A stretch of 64,000 nucleotides of DNA from assembly GCF_027853335.1 (NCBI RefSeq), contig NZ_JAFEUS010000002.1, forward strand, positions 2,749,294 through 2,813,293, given 5' to 3'. The position numbers and the translations under genes are program-made. Shown here in pieces: positions 1 through 9,279 of the stretch; the stretch's first letter is position 1, and every line of letters begins with the position of its first letter. The notes under the pieces are model-generated. The model saw only the letters and a program-made list of their open reading frames with translations. It did not search any database and was not told the origin of the DNA. This DNA is from Leucobacter sp. UCMA 4100 (GTDB lineage: Bacteria; Actinomycetota; Actinomycetes; Actinomycetales; Microbacteriaceae).

Positions 1-2
1 CC

Positions 3-422
3 AAGCATGGGCTCATCGCTGGCATCGTGCTCGAATCCCCCGGAATTGATTGGCCAGGCATCTTGCGACACCAGGCGCGCCGCTCACGCGTTCCGTCGCC
101 TGCCGCGAGGTTCGGTGCTCGTCTGCTTGAACGCGGATCGCGTGCCACCGGAGTGCTCGGCCCCGTACCGGTTTCGAGGCTTACTCCAGAGCGTTTCGCC
201 AGTGGGCTGCGTGTGCCGGTGCTGCAGCTGGTGAGCAGGGAAGACACCTTTGTTCCCGCGGCTGGTGCTCTGCGGCTCGCTCGGCTGCGCCCCGATCTTG
301 TGCGTACCGTCGAGGTACCTGGCGCCGAGCACGTGAAGCTCTGGAATCATGATCGCGCCGTGTGGGAGGCTGCCCTCTACGGATTTGGGCGGCAGTGCCT
401 GGGTGATGGGTCGCGCGGCTAA
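3..422 (+). CDS. Alpha/beta hydrolase, C-terminal part (5' end outside window)
   Basis: The frame is open from the window edge, so only the C-terminal ~139 residues are visible. The run VPVLQLVSREDTFVP followed by GAEHVKLWNHD looks like the last strand-loop of an alpha/beta hydrolase, with the acid residue (SREDTFVP) and the catalytic His (AEHVKLW) in their usual order. The nucleophile elbow would lie upstream and cannot be checked, so substrate and exact family (lipase, esterase or peptidase) are unknown. A 12-bp hairpin follows and is shared with the convergent transporter gene. Confidence 0.65.
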   Translation, partial: KHGLIAGIVLESPGIDWPGILRHQARRSRVPSPAARFGARLLERGSRATGVLGPVPVSRLTPERFASGLRVPVLQLVSREDTFVPAAGALRLARLRPDLVRTVEVPGAEHVKLWNHDRAVWEAALYGFGRQCLGDGSRG

Positions 423-477
423 GCCTTCTCCTCTGTGACGAGGCTCCTATCTGTCGTGAACCCTCTCTCTATACAGC

Positions 478-517
478 CGTGCCCCGGTCATCGCGTGTGA
501 ACGACGACCGGGGCACG
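478..517. terminator. Bidirectional hairpin between convergent genes
   Basis: Perfect 12-bp stem (478-489 with 506-517, CGTGCCCCGGTC and its complement) between the hydrolase stop and the symporter stop. No long T-tract follows; it probably ends transcription from both sides. Confidence 0.6.
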
Positions 518-540
518 ATGCGTGCGCAGCAGCTGCTTTT

Positions 541-2022
541 CTAGCGGGTGGCAGCGGGCTCAGTGGCGACGCTGGCCAGCTGCTTTTCTGGGCCAGGCTG
601 CGAGTCGCTCGTAGCTGGTGGCTCTGCCGCCTGCGATACAGCGCTCGCGTCGGCATTATCGAAGGCGAGGCCATTACGCGGTGCGTTGTAGAGCTCGTGA
701 TCGAGAATGCCCTCGCGCTTTGCGACGATGGTCGGCACGAGCGCCTGGCCGGCGACATTGACCGCGGTGCGGCCCATATCGATGATCGGATCGACCGCGA
801 TCAAGAGACCGACTCCCTCGAGCGGCAGACCGAGGGTCGTGAGCGTCAGTGTGAGCATGACCGTTGCGCCCGTCGTGCCGGCGGTCGCGGCCGAACCGAC
901 GACCGAGACGAACGCGATGAGCAGGTACTGGATAAGGGTGAGCTCGATACCGAAGAACTGGGCCACGAAGATCGCCGCTACCGCCGGGTAGATTGCGGCG
1001 CAACCATCCATCTTGGTTGTGGCGCCGAGGGGAACAGCGAACGAGGCGTAGCCGCTCGGGACGCCGAGGTTGCGCTCAGTGACGCGCTGCGTGAGTGGCA
1101 GCGTGCCGATCGATGAACGGCTCACGAAGCCGAGTTGCACCGCGGGCCAGACGCCAGAGAAGTACTGCTTCACCGAGAGCCCGTGCGCCTTGATGAGAAC
1201 CGGGTACACGACAAAGAGTACGGCCGCGAGACCGATATACAGAACCACGACGAACCAGGTGAGCGAGCTCATGGTGCTCCAGCCGTACTCGACCACCGCA
1301 AAACCGATGAGACCGAGGGTGCCGATGGGGGCGATGCGGATGATCCACCACAGAATCGTTTGAATAATGCCGAGCGCCGACTGGGTGAACGCGATAAACG
1401 GGGCAGACTTTTGGCCGAGCTTGAGCGCCGCGATGCCGACGACGGCAGAGACGACGATCACCTGCAAGATGTTAAACCCGGGCGCCACGTCGAGCGCGCC
1501 CGTTTCGAGGTCGGCAGAGCCGCTCACGGTGAGGCCAAGGAAGTTCGACGGGATGATACCGGTCAAGAAGTCGACCCAGCTGCCAACCCGATACGGCTCT
1601 GACGGAGTGAGCTCGGTGCGCGAAGCGGTTGCGCCCGGCTGCAGCGCGACGCCGAGGCCGATGCCGATTGTCACCGCGATAAGGGCGGTGATGGCAAACC
1701 ACAGCAGGGTTTGGCCGGCGAGGCGTGCCGCGTTCGTGACCTGTTGCAGGCCCACGATGCTCGAGACGATGGCGGTAAAGATGAGCGGAACAACTGCCGC
1801 CCGCAAGATCTTCACATAGCTCTGCCCAATGGTTTGGAGGGTTGCGTGAAGCCAGTTGGGTTCGTCGTTCGGGCCACTGCCGATGCTGAGTGCGACGCCG
1901 CCGAGTACGAGACCTAAGAGGAGCGCGATCAGAATCTGGGTGCCGAACGAGGCGTACCACCGGGGCCGGGCCGGTTCTGCGGCCGGAGCTTCGGCTGAAG
2001 CTGTGGCTGGGGAAGAAGACAC
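541..2022 (-). CDS. Dicarboxylate/amino acid:cation symporter (DAACS family)
   Basis: 493-residue membrane transporter that would couple solute uptake to Na+ or H+. About eight hydrophobic segments run from residue 27 on. The re-entrant loop signature SSIGTLP is at about 303-309 and the TM7 motif reads TTKMDGC (about 335-341) where glutamate and dicarboxylate carriers have NMDGT. That change resembles the L-cystine (TcyP) branch more than GltP/DctA, so the substrate is uncertain. The GTG at 2022 is chosen because AGAAAGGA precedes it at good spacing and the 64 residues upstream in frame look non-coding. The C-terminal tail is Ala/Glu/Ser-rich. Divergent from zapE. Confidence 0.85.
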   Translation of the reverse strand: MSSSPATASAEAPAAEPARPRWYASFGTQILIALLLGLVLGGVALSIGSGPNDEPNWLHATLQTIGQSYVKILRAAVVPLIFTAIVSSIVGLQQVTNAARLAGQTLLWFAITALIAVTIGIGLGVALQPGATASRTELTPSEPYRVGSWVDFLTGIIPSNFLGLTVSGSADLETGALDVAPGFNILQVIVVSAVVGIAALKLGQKSAPFIAFTQSALGIIQTILWWIIRIAPIGTLGLIGFAVVEYGWSTMSSLTWFVVVLYIGLAAVLFVVYPVLIKAHGLSVKQYFSGVWPAVQLGFVSRSSIGTLPLTQRVTERNLGVPSGYASFAVPLGATTKMDGCAAIYPAVAAIFVAQFFGIELTLIQYLLIAFVSVVGSAATAGTTGATVMLTLTLTTLGLPLEGVGLLIAVDPIIDMGRTAVNVAGQALVPTIVAKREGILDHELYNAPRNGLAFDNADASAVSQAAEPPATSDSQPGPEKQLASVATEPAATR

Positions 2023-2168
2023 GGTGTTCCTTTCTGCTGAGCGGTTGGAGTGCAAGATGCCAAAGCAAACCTTATCAGTATCATTAGAGTGTCTTATGTT
2101 TAGTGTGACGAAATATGACAAATGACGCCGCCCGCACGCCCTGTGCCGCGGCGGCGCCGGGCCAGGGA

Positions 2169-2174
2169 TAGAAT
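2169..2174 (+). promoter_or_regulatory. -10 box of leaderless zapE
   Basis: TAGAAT ends 7 nt before the ATG at 2182, so the transcript would begin at or next to the start codon. No clear ribosome-binding site fits this ATG. Confidence 0.55.
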
Positions 2175-2181
2175 GATCGTG

Positions 2182-3243
2182 ATGTCTGACGATGCACAAA
2201 GAACCCCAGCCCACCTGGTCAACCGAACGCCCACGATTTCAGGGGCAGAGATTGTAGCGACGCTGGTACCACCACCGCAGTTCGCCGAGGCGAGTTTTGA
2301 CTCGTACCGGGCAGACCCCGACCACCCATCACAGGGTGAGGCGAAGGAACTGCTGCAAACATTTGTGAACCCGCCGAAAGCCCAGCAGCGGGGCGGCTTC
2401 TTCTCGTTCGGCAAGAAAAAGGCGCCAGCAGAGCCACAGCCAGCGCGCATCACGCATCAGGGCGTGTACCTCGACGGTGGCTTTGGCGTGGGCAAGACCC
2501 ACCTGCTCGCTTCGGCATGGCACGCGGCCCACGGGCGTAAGTATTTCGGCACCTTTATTGAGTACACCTCGCTCGTTGGCGCGCTCGGTTACGCGCAAAC
2601 CGTCGAAACGCTGAAGGGCGCACAGCTCATCTGTATTGACGAGTTCGAGCTCGATGACCCGGGCGACACCATGATCATGACCCGACTCATCGGCGAACTT
2701 ACCGCGACGGGCACGAAATTCATTGCCACCTCGAACACGCCCCCCAACGCGCTCGGTGAGGGGCGGTTTGCGGCGCAAGACTTCATGCGCGAGATTCAGG
2801 CGATGAGCGATCGCTTTGTGACGATCCGCATTGATGGCAATGACTACCGCCAGCGCGACCTCGAGGGCGAAGCAGTCGTCCTGACCGACGAGGCCTACCG
2901 CTTTATGCTCGCCGACGGGATTAACTCGGGCGACCGGGTCACCGACGACAGCTTCGACGCGCTCATTGCGCACCTGGCGACCGTTCACCCCGCGACCTAC
3001 TCACGTCTCGTTTCGGGCGTGAACATTATCGGCGTGCGAGAGGTGACGCAGCTCACCGACCAGACCGAGGCGCTCAGGCTCGTCGCATTCATTGACCGCG
3101 TGTATGACGCGCAGATCCCGATTCGCTCGACCGGTATTCCCTTCACCGAGGTGTTCGGCGGCGGCATGCTCGACGGCGGCTACCGCAAGAAGTATCTGCG
3201 CTGCATGTCGCGCCTCAACGCACTCACCTCTGGCGTGATGTAA
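2182..3243 (+). CDS. zapE: Cell division protein ZapE (AFG1-like ATPase)
   Basis: 353-residue P-loop ATPase of the ZapE/AFG1 family. Walker A GGFGVGKT is at about 99-106 and Walker B LICIDEFEL at about 149-157. Later come an arginine-rich sensor region and the typical C-terminal run SRLNALTS. In E. coli ZapE associates with FtsZ at late division; the actinobacterial role is inferred. Residues 60-90 contain a Lys/Pro-rich insertion (FGKKKAPAEPQP) between the N-terminal segment and the P-loop. The start is set by the leaderless promoter; an in-frame ATG at 2173 with AGGG upstream is the alternative. The next gene begins 4 nt after the stop, so they are probably co-transcribed. Confidence 0.88.
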   Translation: MSDDAQRTPAHLVNRTPTISGAEIVATLVPPPQFAEASFDSYRADPDHPSQGEAKELLQTFVNPPKAQQRGGFFSFGKKKAPAEPQPARITHQGVYLDGGFGVGKTHLLASAWHAAHGRKYFGTFIEYTSLVGALGYAQTVETLKGAQLICIDEFELDDPGDTMIMTRLIGELTATGTKFIATSNTPPNALGEGRFAAQDFMREIQAMSDRFVTIRIDGNDYRQRDLEGEAVVLTDEAYRFMLADGINSGDRVTDDSFDALIAHLATVHPATYSRLVSGVNIIGVREVTQLTDQTEALRLVAFIDRVYDAQIPIRSTGIPFTEVFGGGMLDGGYRKKYLRCMSRLNALTSGVM

Positions 3244-3247
3244 GCGT

Positions 3248-3808
3248 ATGAACGAACTCCAGTCGCTCTTGGAGGAGCTGCCGCAGTGGGCGCAAGCCCT
3301 CGTTCTCGGGCTCGTTGTCGTGGCCGGGGTGCTGCTCGGGCGCAAGGGCACCAAGACCCGTCGGGGCGGCAAAGGGCGCGGGGCCAGTGGGGCGCGGCCG
3401 ACGCTGCGTACAGAGCACGCGAGCCCGCGTGATCTCAGCCCCGCTGAAATGGGGGCGCTCAACTTCACATATGCGCCATCGAAAGACGGCGCACCAGACC
3501 CCGGTGAGGTCGTGTGGGCCTGGGTGCCGTACGCCGAACATGACGGGCGCGGTAAAGACCGACCGGTGCTCATCATTGCGCGTATCGACTCTCGTACCGT
3601 CGCTGGGTGCTACCTCTCGACGAAGGAGCACCGCGGCTTTCTCGAACTCGGAGCCGGGCCATGGGACGGGCAGGGAAGACCGAGCTATCTCAACCCCGAG
3701 CGGGTACTCAGGGTGCCCCACGACGCCATGCGGCGCGAGGGCGCGGTGCTTGACCGGCAGCGCTATCGAGCGATGACTGAGGCCATCGCTCGCCGGCATG
3801 CCTCGTAA
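3248..3808 (+). CDS. Membrane-anchored PemK/MazF-like protein
   Basis: 186 residues. A single hydrophobic segment (about 14-31, QALVLGLVVVAGVLLG) is followed by a basic linker (KGTKTRRGGKGRG). A C-terminal domain has the MazF/PemK pattern GEVVWAWVPY, then RPVLIIARI, then a late RVPHDAM. MazF enzymes are mRNA interferases, but here no antitoxin gene is adjacent and the protein is tethered to the membrane. A housekeeping or degenerate role is therefore as likely as toxicity. It sits 4 nt behind zapE and is followed by a strong hairpin. Confidence 0.7.
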   Translation: MNELQSLLEELPQWAQALVLGLVVVAGVLLGRKGTKTRRGGKGRGASGARPTLRTEHASPRDLSPAEMGALNFTYAPSKDGAPDPGEVVWAWVPYAEHDGRGKDRPVLIIARIDSRTVAGCYLSTKEHRGFLELGAGPWDGQGRPSYLNPERVLRVPHDAMRREGAVLDRQRYRAMTEAIARRHAS

Positions 3809-3820
3809 AGAGGATACAAA

Positions 3821-3854
3821 AAAGGGCTTCGCAGCAGTGCTAGCGAAGCCCTTT
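3821..3854. terminator. Terminator shared by the MazF-like gene and tRNA-Val
   Basis: 12-bp stem AAAGGGCTTCGC (3821-3832) with its complement at 3843-3854. It is A-rich on one side and T-rich on the other, so it can act in both directions. Confidence 0.75.
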
Positions 3855-3878
3855 CACGAGCTGTCTCAATAACTCGAG

Positions 3879-3952
3879 TGGGCGATGCGGGACTCGAACC
3901 CACGACCTCTTCCGTGTGAAGGAAGCGCGCTAACCAACTGCGCCAAACGCCC
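3879..3952 (-). tRNA. tRNA-Val (CAC)
   Basis: Complete cloverleaf on the minus strand. The anticodon stem CTTCC/GGAAG encloses loop TTCACAC, giving anticodon CAC. The T-loop is TTCGAGT. The acceptor stem GGGCGTT/ATCGCCC has one T-T mismatch at position 6-67. CCA is not encoded. The sequence is nearly identical in body to tRNA-Val(GAC) at 5403. Confidence 0.95.
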
Positions 3953-4013
3953 GTGCATGTCTTTCGACTCAATCAAGTGTACACACCTTTTCGAGTGCGA
4001 GAAAACGGAGCCG

Positions 4014-5018
4014 TTACTCGGCGGTGGGAACGGTGCTGTCGATCTGGTTGTTGAGCTCGAGTGACAACTCGCCGAGCGATGCGAGCTCGCTGCTGAGGCG
4101 TTCATACTCGTGAATGCTCTCTTGCAGGGTGTTCTTCCAGTGTTCGAGGTTCCCGCGCCGATCATCAAAGTCACGCTTCAGGCGGTTGAACTCTGCCTCG
4201 TTGTCAGAGAACTCGTATGCGTCGTTTCGGGCGACAAAGCTCTTCCAGTCGGCGTTGAAGGCCTCAACGTCGCTCGTGTACGAGGCAGACTCACCCTCGA
4301 GGCTCTCGTGCATCGCGTCGAGCCGCTCTTTAAGCTCTTTGGCCTCCTGCTCAACCGTCGTGAAGACTCCCTGGTAGGTGTCGTAAAACGTGACGACGGC
4401 GTCGCGGTCGGCAAGCCATGCCGAGTAATGCTCTTCGAGCCAGTCGGGAAGATCCCGCACCTCGGTCGCGAAAATCGAATGCAACTCGTTGGCGAACTGC
4501 GACGCCGAAAGGCTCGCGTATACCTCCATGCGCTTCTCGAAGTCGGGGTCGGTCTTAATGCGCTCGCTGTAATAGCGGTTGAGTTTCGTTGCGAGGGCAT
4601 CGCGCTCAGCGGTTGAGAGTCTCGCGTAAGCCGCGTGCATGAGTTCGTGGGCTGCCGTAACCTCGACAACGCTTTCAAGGCGCTCGTCAGTGACCGAGAA
4701 GAGGTGAATCTTCCCGTTCGCGTAGCAGCCGAGAAGGTGGCCACTGTGTTCGGTCTCGGCATTGCGGCAGCGATCATTGAACTCATCGGCCGATTCAATC
4801 GCGGGGTGGGTAGCGAGCAATATGCGTCGCCCGGCATCAGTGAGCTCAATGTTGGTGATGACCGTCTGCATTTCTGCCGTGGGCTTGAACTCCCGACCAT
4901 CGAAATAATCTCGAATAGTCTGGCGCTCCTGACAGGCTACGAAGGCGCCAGCAGCAAAGACGAGAACGACGATCGACCAGATGACGCGCCTGATGATGCG
5001 TGGCCCCCGTGATTCCAT
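4014..5018 (-). CDS. Membrane-anchored putative metallopeptidase with HExxH motif
   Basis: 334 residues. One N-terminal hydrophobic segment (about 8-28) follows a basic start (ESRGPRIIRR). HELMH is at 124-128, inside EVTAAHELMHAAYARL, the layout of a zincin active helix. Cys84 and Cys98 sit upstream. The C-terminal third (about 225-325) is rich in Glu, Lys and Leu and looks like a coiled coil. The cysteine at 29 is not in a standard lipobox (FVAC), so a transmembrane anchor is preferred over a lipoprotein. I do not recognise the family and the substrate is unknown. The start is supported by AATACT placed 7 nt before the ATG; the longer frame upstream is not protein-like. Confidence 0.7.
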   Translation of the reverse strand: MESRGPRIIRRVIWSIVVLVFAAGAFVACQERQTIRDYFDGREFKPTAEMQTVITNIELTDAGRRILLATHPAIESADEFNDRCRNAETEHSGHLLGCYANGKIHLFSVTDERLESVVEVTAAHELMHAAYARLSTAERDALATKLNRYYSERIKTDPDFEKRMEVYASLSASQFANELHSIFATEVRDLPDWLEEHYSAWLADRDAVVTFYDTYQGVFTTVEQEAKELKERLDAMHESLEGESASYTSDVEAFNADWKSFVARNDAYEFSDNEAEFNRLKRDFDDRRGNLEHWKNTLQESIHEYERLSSELASLGELSLELNNQIDSTVPTAE

Positions 5019-5025
5019 ACTCCCT

Positions 5026-5031
5026 AGTATT
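5026..5031 (-). promoter_or_regulatory. -10 box of leaderless HExxH-protein gene
   Basis: AATACT on the minus strand, 7 nt before the ATG at 5018. Confidence 0.5.
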
Positions 5032-5195
5032 GCGAATCTCTCGGGGCGAAAGGGAGAAATCCCTGAAAGGTTACGCGGCCGAAATGTTCCCCCCGACACG
5101 CCGTAGAGCCCGCTGTTTGTCTCGGTTTTGCATGTCGATTTTGTATTCGCATTATCGTTCACTAAAGTATTACAAGTACCAAGCAGGTACGAAAT

Positions 5196-5268
5196 GCGGA
5201 TGTAGCGCAGTTGGTAGCGCATCACCTTGCCAAGGTGAGGGTCGCGAGTTCGAGTCTCGTCATCCGCT
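5196..5268 (+). tRNA. tRNA-Gly (GCC)
   Basis: Acceptor GCGGATG/CATCCGC, anticodon stem TCACC/GGTGA around TTGCCAA (anticodon GCC), T-loop TTCGAGT. First of a three-tRNA cluster; CCA not encoded. Confidence 0.97.
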
Positions 5269-5313
5269 CTGGTGGATCAGTTCGTCTGATACACGCGGGC
5301 GAAATCCCGTACC

Positions 5314-5384
5314 GGTGGCGTGGCCGAGAGGCGAGGCAACGGCCTGCAAAGCCGTGTACACGGGTTCGAATCCCGTCGCCACCT
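5314..5384 (+). tRNA. tRNA-Cys (GCA)
   Basis: Acceptor GGTGGCG/CGCCACC, anticodon loop CTGCAAA (anticodon GCA), T-loop TTCGAAT. Second tRNA of the cluster. Confidence 0.96.
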
Positions 5385-5402
5385 CGCTGAAAAGCACACG
5401 AT

Positions 5403-5476
5403 GGGCGATTGGCGCAGTTGGTTAGCGCGCTTCCCCGACACGGAAGAGGTCGCTGGTTCGAGTCCAGTATCGCCCA
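5403..5476 (+). tRNA. tRNA-Val (GAC)
   Basis: Perfect acceptor GGGCGAT/ATCGCCC and anticodon loop CCGACAC (anticodon GAC). Same body as the tRNA-Val(CAC) gene 1.5 kb away on the other strand, which suggests an old duplication. Third tRNA of the cluster and directly before a terminator. Confidence 0.97.
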
Positions 5477-5487
5477 CCAGTTCAGAC

Positions 5488-5517
5488 AAAAAGCCAGATC
5501 GAAAGATCTGGCTTTTT
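5488..5517 (+). terminator. Terminator of the Gly-Cys-Val tRNA cluster
   Basis: AAAAAGCCAGATC, GAAA loop, then GATCTGGC and a five-T tract: a textbook intrinsic terminator. Confidence 0.9.
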
Positions 5518-5637
5518 GCATTTCTGCCCTCGTTCGAAGGGCCTCGCGGGCGACTCCGCAATGTCACAGGGACAAGCTCTGTACTTTGGCCCGGGCTTCT
5601 CTTAGGCTTCGCAAGTAAGAACGTTGAAAGGATTTTC

Positions 5638-7212
5638 ATGCTTGCACAGTCAATGGCGACTGAGGTTGCTGCCGCTCGATCACTCACACTCGGCGATACC
5701 CTTCGTCGAACCGCAGCGCGGTACCCCGCCAAGGTCGCGCTCATCGATGGCGACACGAGCCTCACCTACGAAGAGTTCAACACCCGGGTGAACCAACTGG
5801 CGAATGCCCTCACGCAGCGGGGCATCGTGAAGGGTGACCGGGTGACGATGCTCAGCAAGAACTGCTGGCAGTTTCTCGTCGCTTCGTATGCCACCGCGAA
5901 GATCGGGGCGATCTTCACGCCCATAAACTTCATGCTGAAGGTTGATGAGGTGAGCTACCTACTTGAAGATTCGAGGCCTGCGGCCTGCATCGCGCAAACA
6001 GGGTTCACCGAGACGATGCGGCGGGCACTCGAGCAGAGCGGCATCACACCCGCGGTGCGCATCGAGATCACGGTGGGGCAGGCTGCGTCACCCGAGTGGC
6101 AACCGTTCGACGTCTTTTCGACCGCGGCCTCGTCTGCTGAGCCGACAGCCATGATTGGAGATGACGATGCGCTACGCCTCATGTACACGAGCGGCACCGA
6201 ATCAAAGCCGAAGGGCCTCTTGCACTCGAGTCGCTCGCTCATTGCTGAATACGTGAGCTCGATTATCGACGGAGGAATGTCGCATGACGACATCGATCTG
6301 CACAGCCTGCCGTTCTATCACTGCGCTCAGCTCGACTGTTTCATCGGCCCCGATGTATACCTTGGCGCAACAAGCATTATCTTGCCCGGGCCTGATTCTG
6401 CGCGGGTGCTCGCGACCATTGAACGCTATAAGGTCACGAAATACTTCGCCCCGCCAACGGTGTGGATCGCGCTGCTCAACTCCCAGAGTTTCGCGATCGC
6501 CGATCTTTCATCGATGAAGAAGGGCTACTACGGCGCCTCACCGATGCCGGTCGAGGTGCTCAAAAAACTGCTCGCAGAGCTGCCAGACCTCGACTTTTGG
6601 AATTTTTACGGACAAACCGAGCTGGCCCCTGTCGCGACGATTCTGCCGCCCCATGAGCAGGTCTCGCACGCCGGCTCGGCTGGCCGCCCGGTGCTCAACG
6701 TTGAAACGGCCATCATGGCCGAAGACGGCACCATCTTGCCGCGTGGCGAAGTGGGCGAGATCGTACACCGCGGCCCCCAGATTGCCCTCGGCTACTGGAA
6801 CCGTGATGAGCTCACGGCCGAGGCCTTCAAATACGGCTGGTTTCACTCTGGTGACCTTGGCGTATTCGACGCCGAGGGCAGGCTGACCATCGTCGATCGT
6901 GTCAAAGACATGATTAAGACGGGCGGCGAGAACGTTGCGAGCCGCGAGGTCGAAGAAGCGCTCTATGGGCACCCGGCGGTGGCCGAGGTCGCGGTTTTCG
7001 CGACGCCCCATGAGAAGTGGATCGAGACCGTTGCAGCCGCCGTCGTTGTTCGTGAGGGGCACGAGGTGACCGCGGAGGAGCTGCAGGCGTTTGCTTGTGA
7101 GCGACTCGCGACATATAAGGTACCGACGGTCGTGAGGTTTTACGAGGCCCTGCCGAAAAACCCAAGCGGCAAAATCATGAAGCGTGACCTTCGGGAGGCC
7201 TTCTCCGAGTAG
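5638..7212 (+). CDS. Long-chain acyl-CoA synthetase / AMP-dependent ligase
   Basis: 524 residues, the ANL (acyl-AMP ligase) fold. The P-loop YTSGTESKPKG is at about 183-193 and the adenine motif FYGQTE at about 323-328. The hinge GWFHSGDLG precedes the DRVKDMIKTGGENV segment. A C-terminal NPSGKIMKRDL carries the catalytic Lys near 511. It would activate a fatty or other carboxylic acid to its CoA thioester through an acyl-AMP. It resembles FadD13-type enzymes; chain length is not predictable here. The start is ATG 5638 with GAAAGGA upstream. The frame stays open back to 5320, but that stretch runs through two tRNA genes and is not coding. Monocistronic. Confidence 0.88.
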   Translation: MLAQSMATEVAAARSLTLGDTLRRTAARYPAKVALIDGDTSLTYEEFNTRVNQLANALTQRGIVKGDRVTMLSKNCWQFLVASYATAKIGAIFTPINFMLKVDEVSYLLEDSRPAACIAQTGFTETMRRALEQSGITPAVRIEITVGQAASPEWQPFDVFSTAASSAEPTAMIGDDDALRLMYTSGTESKPKGLLHSSRSLIAEYVSSIIDGGMSHDDIDLHSLPFYHCAQLDCFIGPDVYLGATSIILPGPDSARVLATIERYKVTKYFAPPTVWIALLNSQSFAIADLSSMKKGYYGASPMPVEVLKKLLAELPDLDFWNFYGQTELAPVATILPPHEQVSHAGSAGRPVLNVETAIMAEDGTILPRGEVGEIVHRGPQIALGYWNRDELTAEAFKYGWFHSGDLGVFDAEGRLTIVDRVKDMIKTGGENVASREVEEALYGHPAVAEVAVFATPHEKWIETVAAAVVVREGHEVTAEELQAFACERLATYKVPTVVRFYEALPKNPSGKIMKRDLREAFSE

Positions 7213-7320
7213 CGCAGCAGAGCACATTTCGGCACCTTCAGGGCTTCTGCGCCCGAACGTGCTCGACTGCGAGTAAAGTTGTTGCTGTTATACCCGCAGT
7301 TCAAACAAGGAGCGCACACC

Positions 7321-9279
7321 GTGGCAGATGGCTTTTCGCTGTTCACCGACCGTTCCGTCGTCGCTATGCGCGTCGACGGCGAGCTGAAAGATCTCGCCGC
7401 AACGGTCGAAGAGGGGCAGACGGCCACGCCCGTCACAATCGATTCACCCGACGGGCTCGACATTCTGCGCCACTCCGCGGCGCACGTGCTCGCGCAGGCG
7501 GTGCAGCGCATTAATCCCGAAACCGAACTCGGCATCGGGCCTCCCATCACCGATGGTTTCTACTACGACTTTGACCCGGCCGAGGCTTTTACCCCCGAAG
7601 ATCTCAAAGAGATCTCGAAGGAAATGCAAAAGATCATCAAGCAGGGCCAGCGCTTCGTGCGTCGCGTCGTGAGCGAAGATGAGGCCCGTGCCGAGCTTGC
7701 GAACGAGCCGTACAAGCTCGAGCTCATCGGGCTCAAGGGCGGTGGCGACGATAACGAGAGCGTTGAGGTCGGCGGGGCTGAGCTCACGATCTACGACAAT
7801 GTCGACCCGAAAACCGGCGAGGTCTGCTGGAAAGACCTGTGCCGCGGGCCGCACCTTCCTAACACCCGCATGATCGGCAACGGCTGGGCGCTCATGCGCG
7901 TCGCCGGCGCGTACTGGCGCGGTAGCGAAGCAAACCCGATGCTGCAGCGCATCTACGGCACCGCTTGGCCGACGAAAGACGAGCTGCGTGAGTATCAGAC
8001 TCGCCTTGAGGAGGCCGCGAAGCGCGACCACCGTAAGCTTGGCGCAGAACTCGATCTCTTCTCGTTCCCCGATGAAATTGGATCAGGGCTCGCGGTGTTC
8101 CACCCCAAGGGCGGCATCATTCGCCACGAGATTGAAAACTTCATGCGCGATGAGCTGCTGAAGAACGGCTACGAGGTCGTCAACAGCCCACACATCACCA
8201 AGGGAACGCTCTTCGAGACGAGCCAGCACCTCAACTGGTACAAAGACGGTATGTTCCCGGCGATGCACCTCGATCACGTCGAAGACGACGAGGGCAACAT
8301 CGTTAAGCCGGGGCAGGACTACTACCTGAAGCCCATGAACTGCCCGTTCCACAACCTCATCTTCCGTGCGCGTTCGCGCTCGTACCGTGAGTTGCCGCTG
8401 CGCCTTGCAGAGTTCGGGACCGTGTACCGCTATGAGAAGAGCGGCACGCTCGCGGGGCTCACCCGCGTGCGCGGCCTTACGCAGGACGACGCGCACATCT
8501 ACGTGACCGACGAGCAGGTGAAAGACGAGATCAAACGCCAGCTTGAGTTTGTCTTTGCGACGCTTCGGGCCTACGGACTCGACGACTTCTACCTCGAGCT
8601 CTCAACGCGTGACCCCGAAAAGTCTGTCGGCACCGATGACCAGTGGGCAGAGGCAGAGCAGACGCTGCGCGAGGTCGGCAACGAATCGGGTCTTGAACTC
8701 GTCGACGATCCTGCAGGCGCCGCGTTCTACGGCCCGAAGATCTCGGTCCAGGCGCGCGACGCGATCGGCCGCACCTGGCAGCTCTCTACCGTGCAGCTCG
8801 ACTTCAACCAGCCCGCGCTGTTTGAACTCGAGTACGCCGCGGCAGACGGGACGCGCAAGCAGCCGGTCATGATCCACCGCGCCCTGCTCGGCTCGATCGA
8901 ACGCTTCTTCGCGATTCTGCTTGAGCACTACGCTGGAGCGTTCCCGGTGTGGCTCTCGCCAACCCAGGTTGTCGGCATTCCCGTGGCTGAAGAGTACGGC
9001 GAGTACCTCGACGGGGTCATCGAGCAGCTGCGCGCCGAGGGCGTGCGTGCCGAGGTCGACCACAGCGATGATCGCATGCAGAAGAAGATTCGCAATCACA
9101 CGAAGGCGAAGACCCCGATTCAGCTCATCGCCGGTGAGCAGGATCGCGGTGCTGGCACGGTGAGCTTCCGCTTCCGTGACGGGTCACAGCTCAATGGTGT
9201 GCCGGTCGCCGAGGCGGTCGAGCGCATTCGCGTCGCGATTCGTGACAAGGAGCAGGTGAACACCGCATGGCAGGAGTAG
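7321..9279 (+). CDS. thrS: Threonyl-tRNA synthetase
   Basis: 652 residues. A TGS-like N-terminus leads into the editing domain with [14 protein letters not shown]. The class II catalytic core follows, with the zinc-binding [10 protein letters not shown], motif 2 [12 protein letters not shown] and motif 3 near [14 protein letters not shown]-terminal anticodon-binding domain closes the protein. Charges tRNA-Thr in the cytoplasm. The start is GTG 7321 with AAGGAG upstream; the in-frame ATG-like starts from 7279 lie in a probable promoter/leader. The next gene overlaps its end by 13 nt, indicating translational coupling. Confidence 0.96.
   Translation: MADGFSLFTDRSVVAMRVDGELKDLAATVEEGQTATPVTIDSPDGLDILRHSAAHVLAQAVQRINPETELGIGPPITDGFYYDFDPAEAFTPEDLKEISKEMQKIIKQGQRFVRRVVSEDEARAELANEPYKLELIGLKGGGDDNESVEVGGAELTIYDNVDPKTGEVCWKDLCRGPHLPNTRMIGNGWALMRVAGAYWRGSEANPMLQRIYGTAWPTKDELREYQTRLEEAAKRDHRKLGAELDLFSFPDEIGSGLAVFHPKGGIIRHEIENFMRDELLKNGYEVVNSPHITKGTLFETSQHLNWYKDGMFPAMHLDHVEDDEGNIVKPGQDYYLKPMNCPFHNLIFRARSRSYRELPLRLAEFGTVYRYEKSGTLAGLTRVRGLTQDDAHIYVTDEQVKDEIKRQLEFVFATLRAYGLDDFYLELSTRDPEKSVGTDDQWAEAEQTLREVGNESGLELVDDPAGAAFYGPKISVQARDAIGRTWQLSTVQLDFNQPALFELEYAAADGTRKQPVMIHRALLGSIERFFAILLEHYAGAFPVWLSPTQVVGIPVAEEYGEYLDGVIEQLRAEGVRAEVDHSDDRMQKKIRNHTKAKTPIQLIAGEQDRGAGTVSFRFRDGSQLNGVPVAEAVERIRVAIRDKEQVNTAWQE

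Noticed and set aside
5320..5637. N-terminal extension of the acyl-CoA synthetase frame by 106 codons
   Set aside because: It runs through tRNA-Cys, tRNA-Val and a terminator; ATG 5638 has a good ribosome-binding site.
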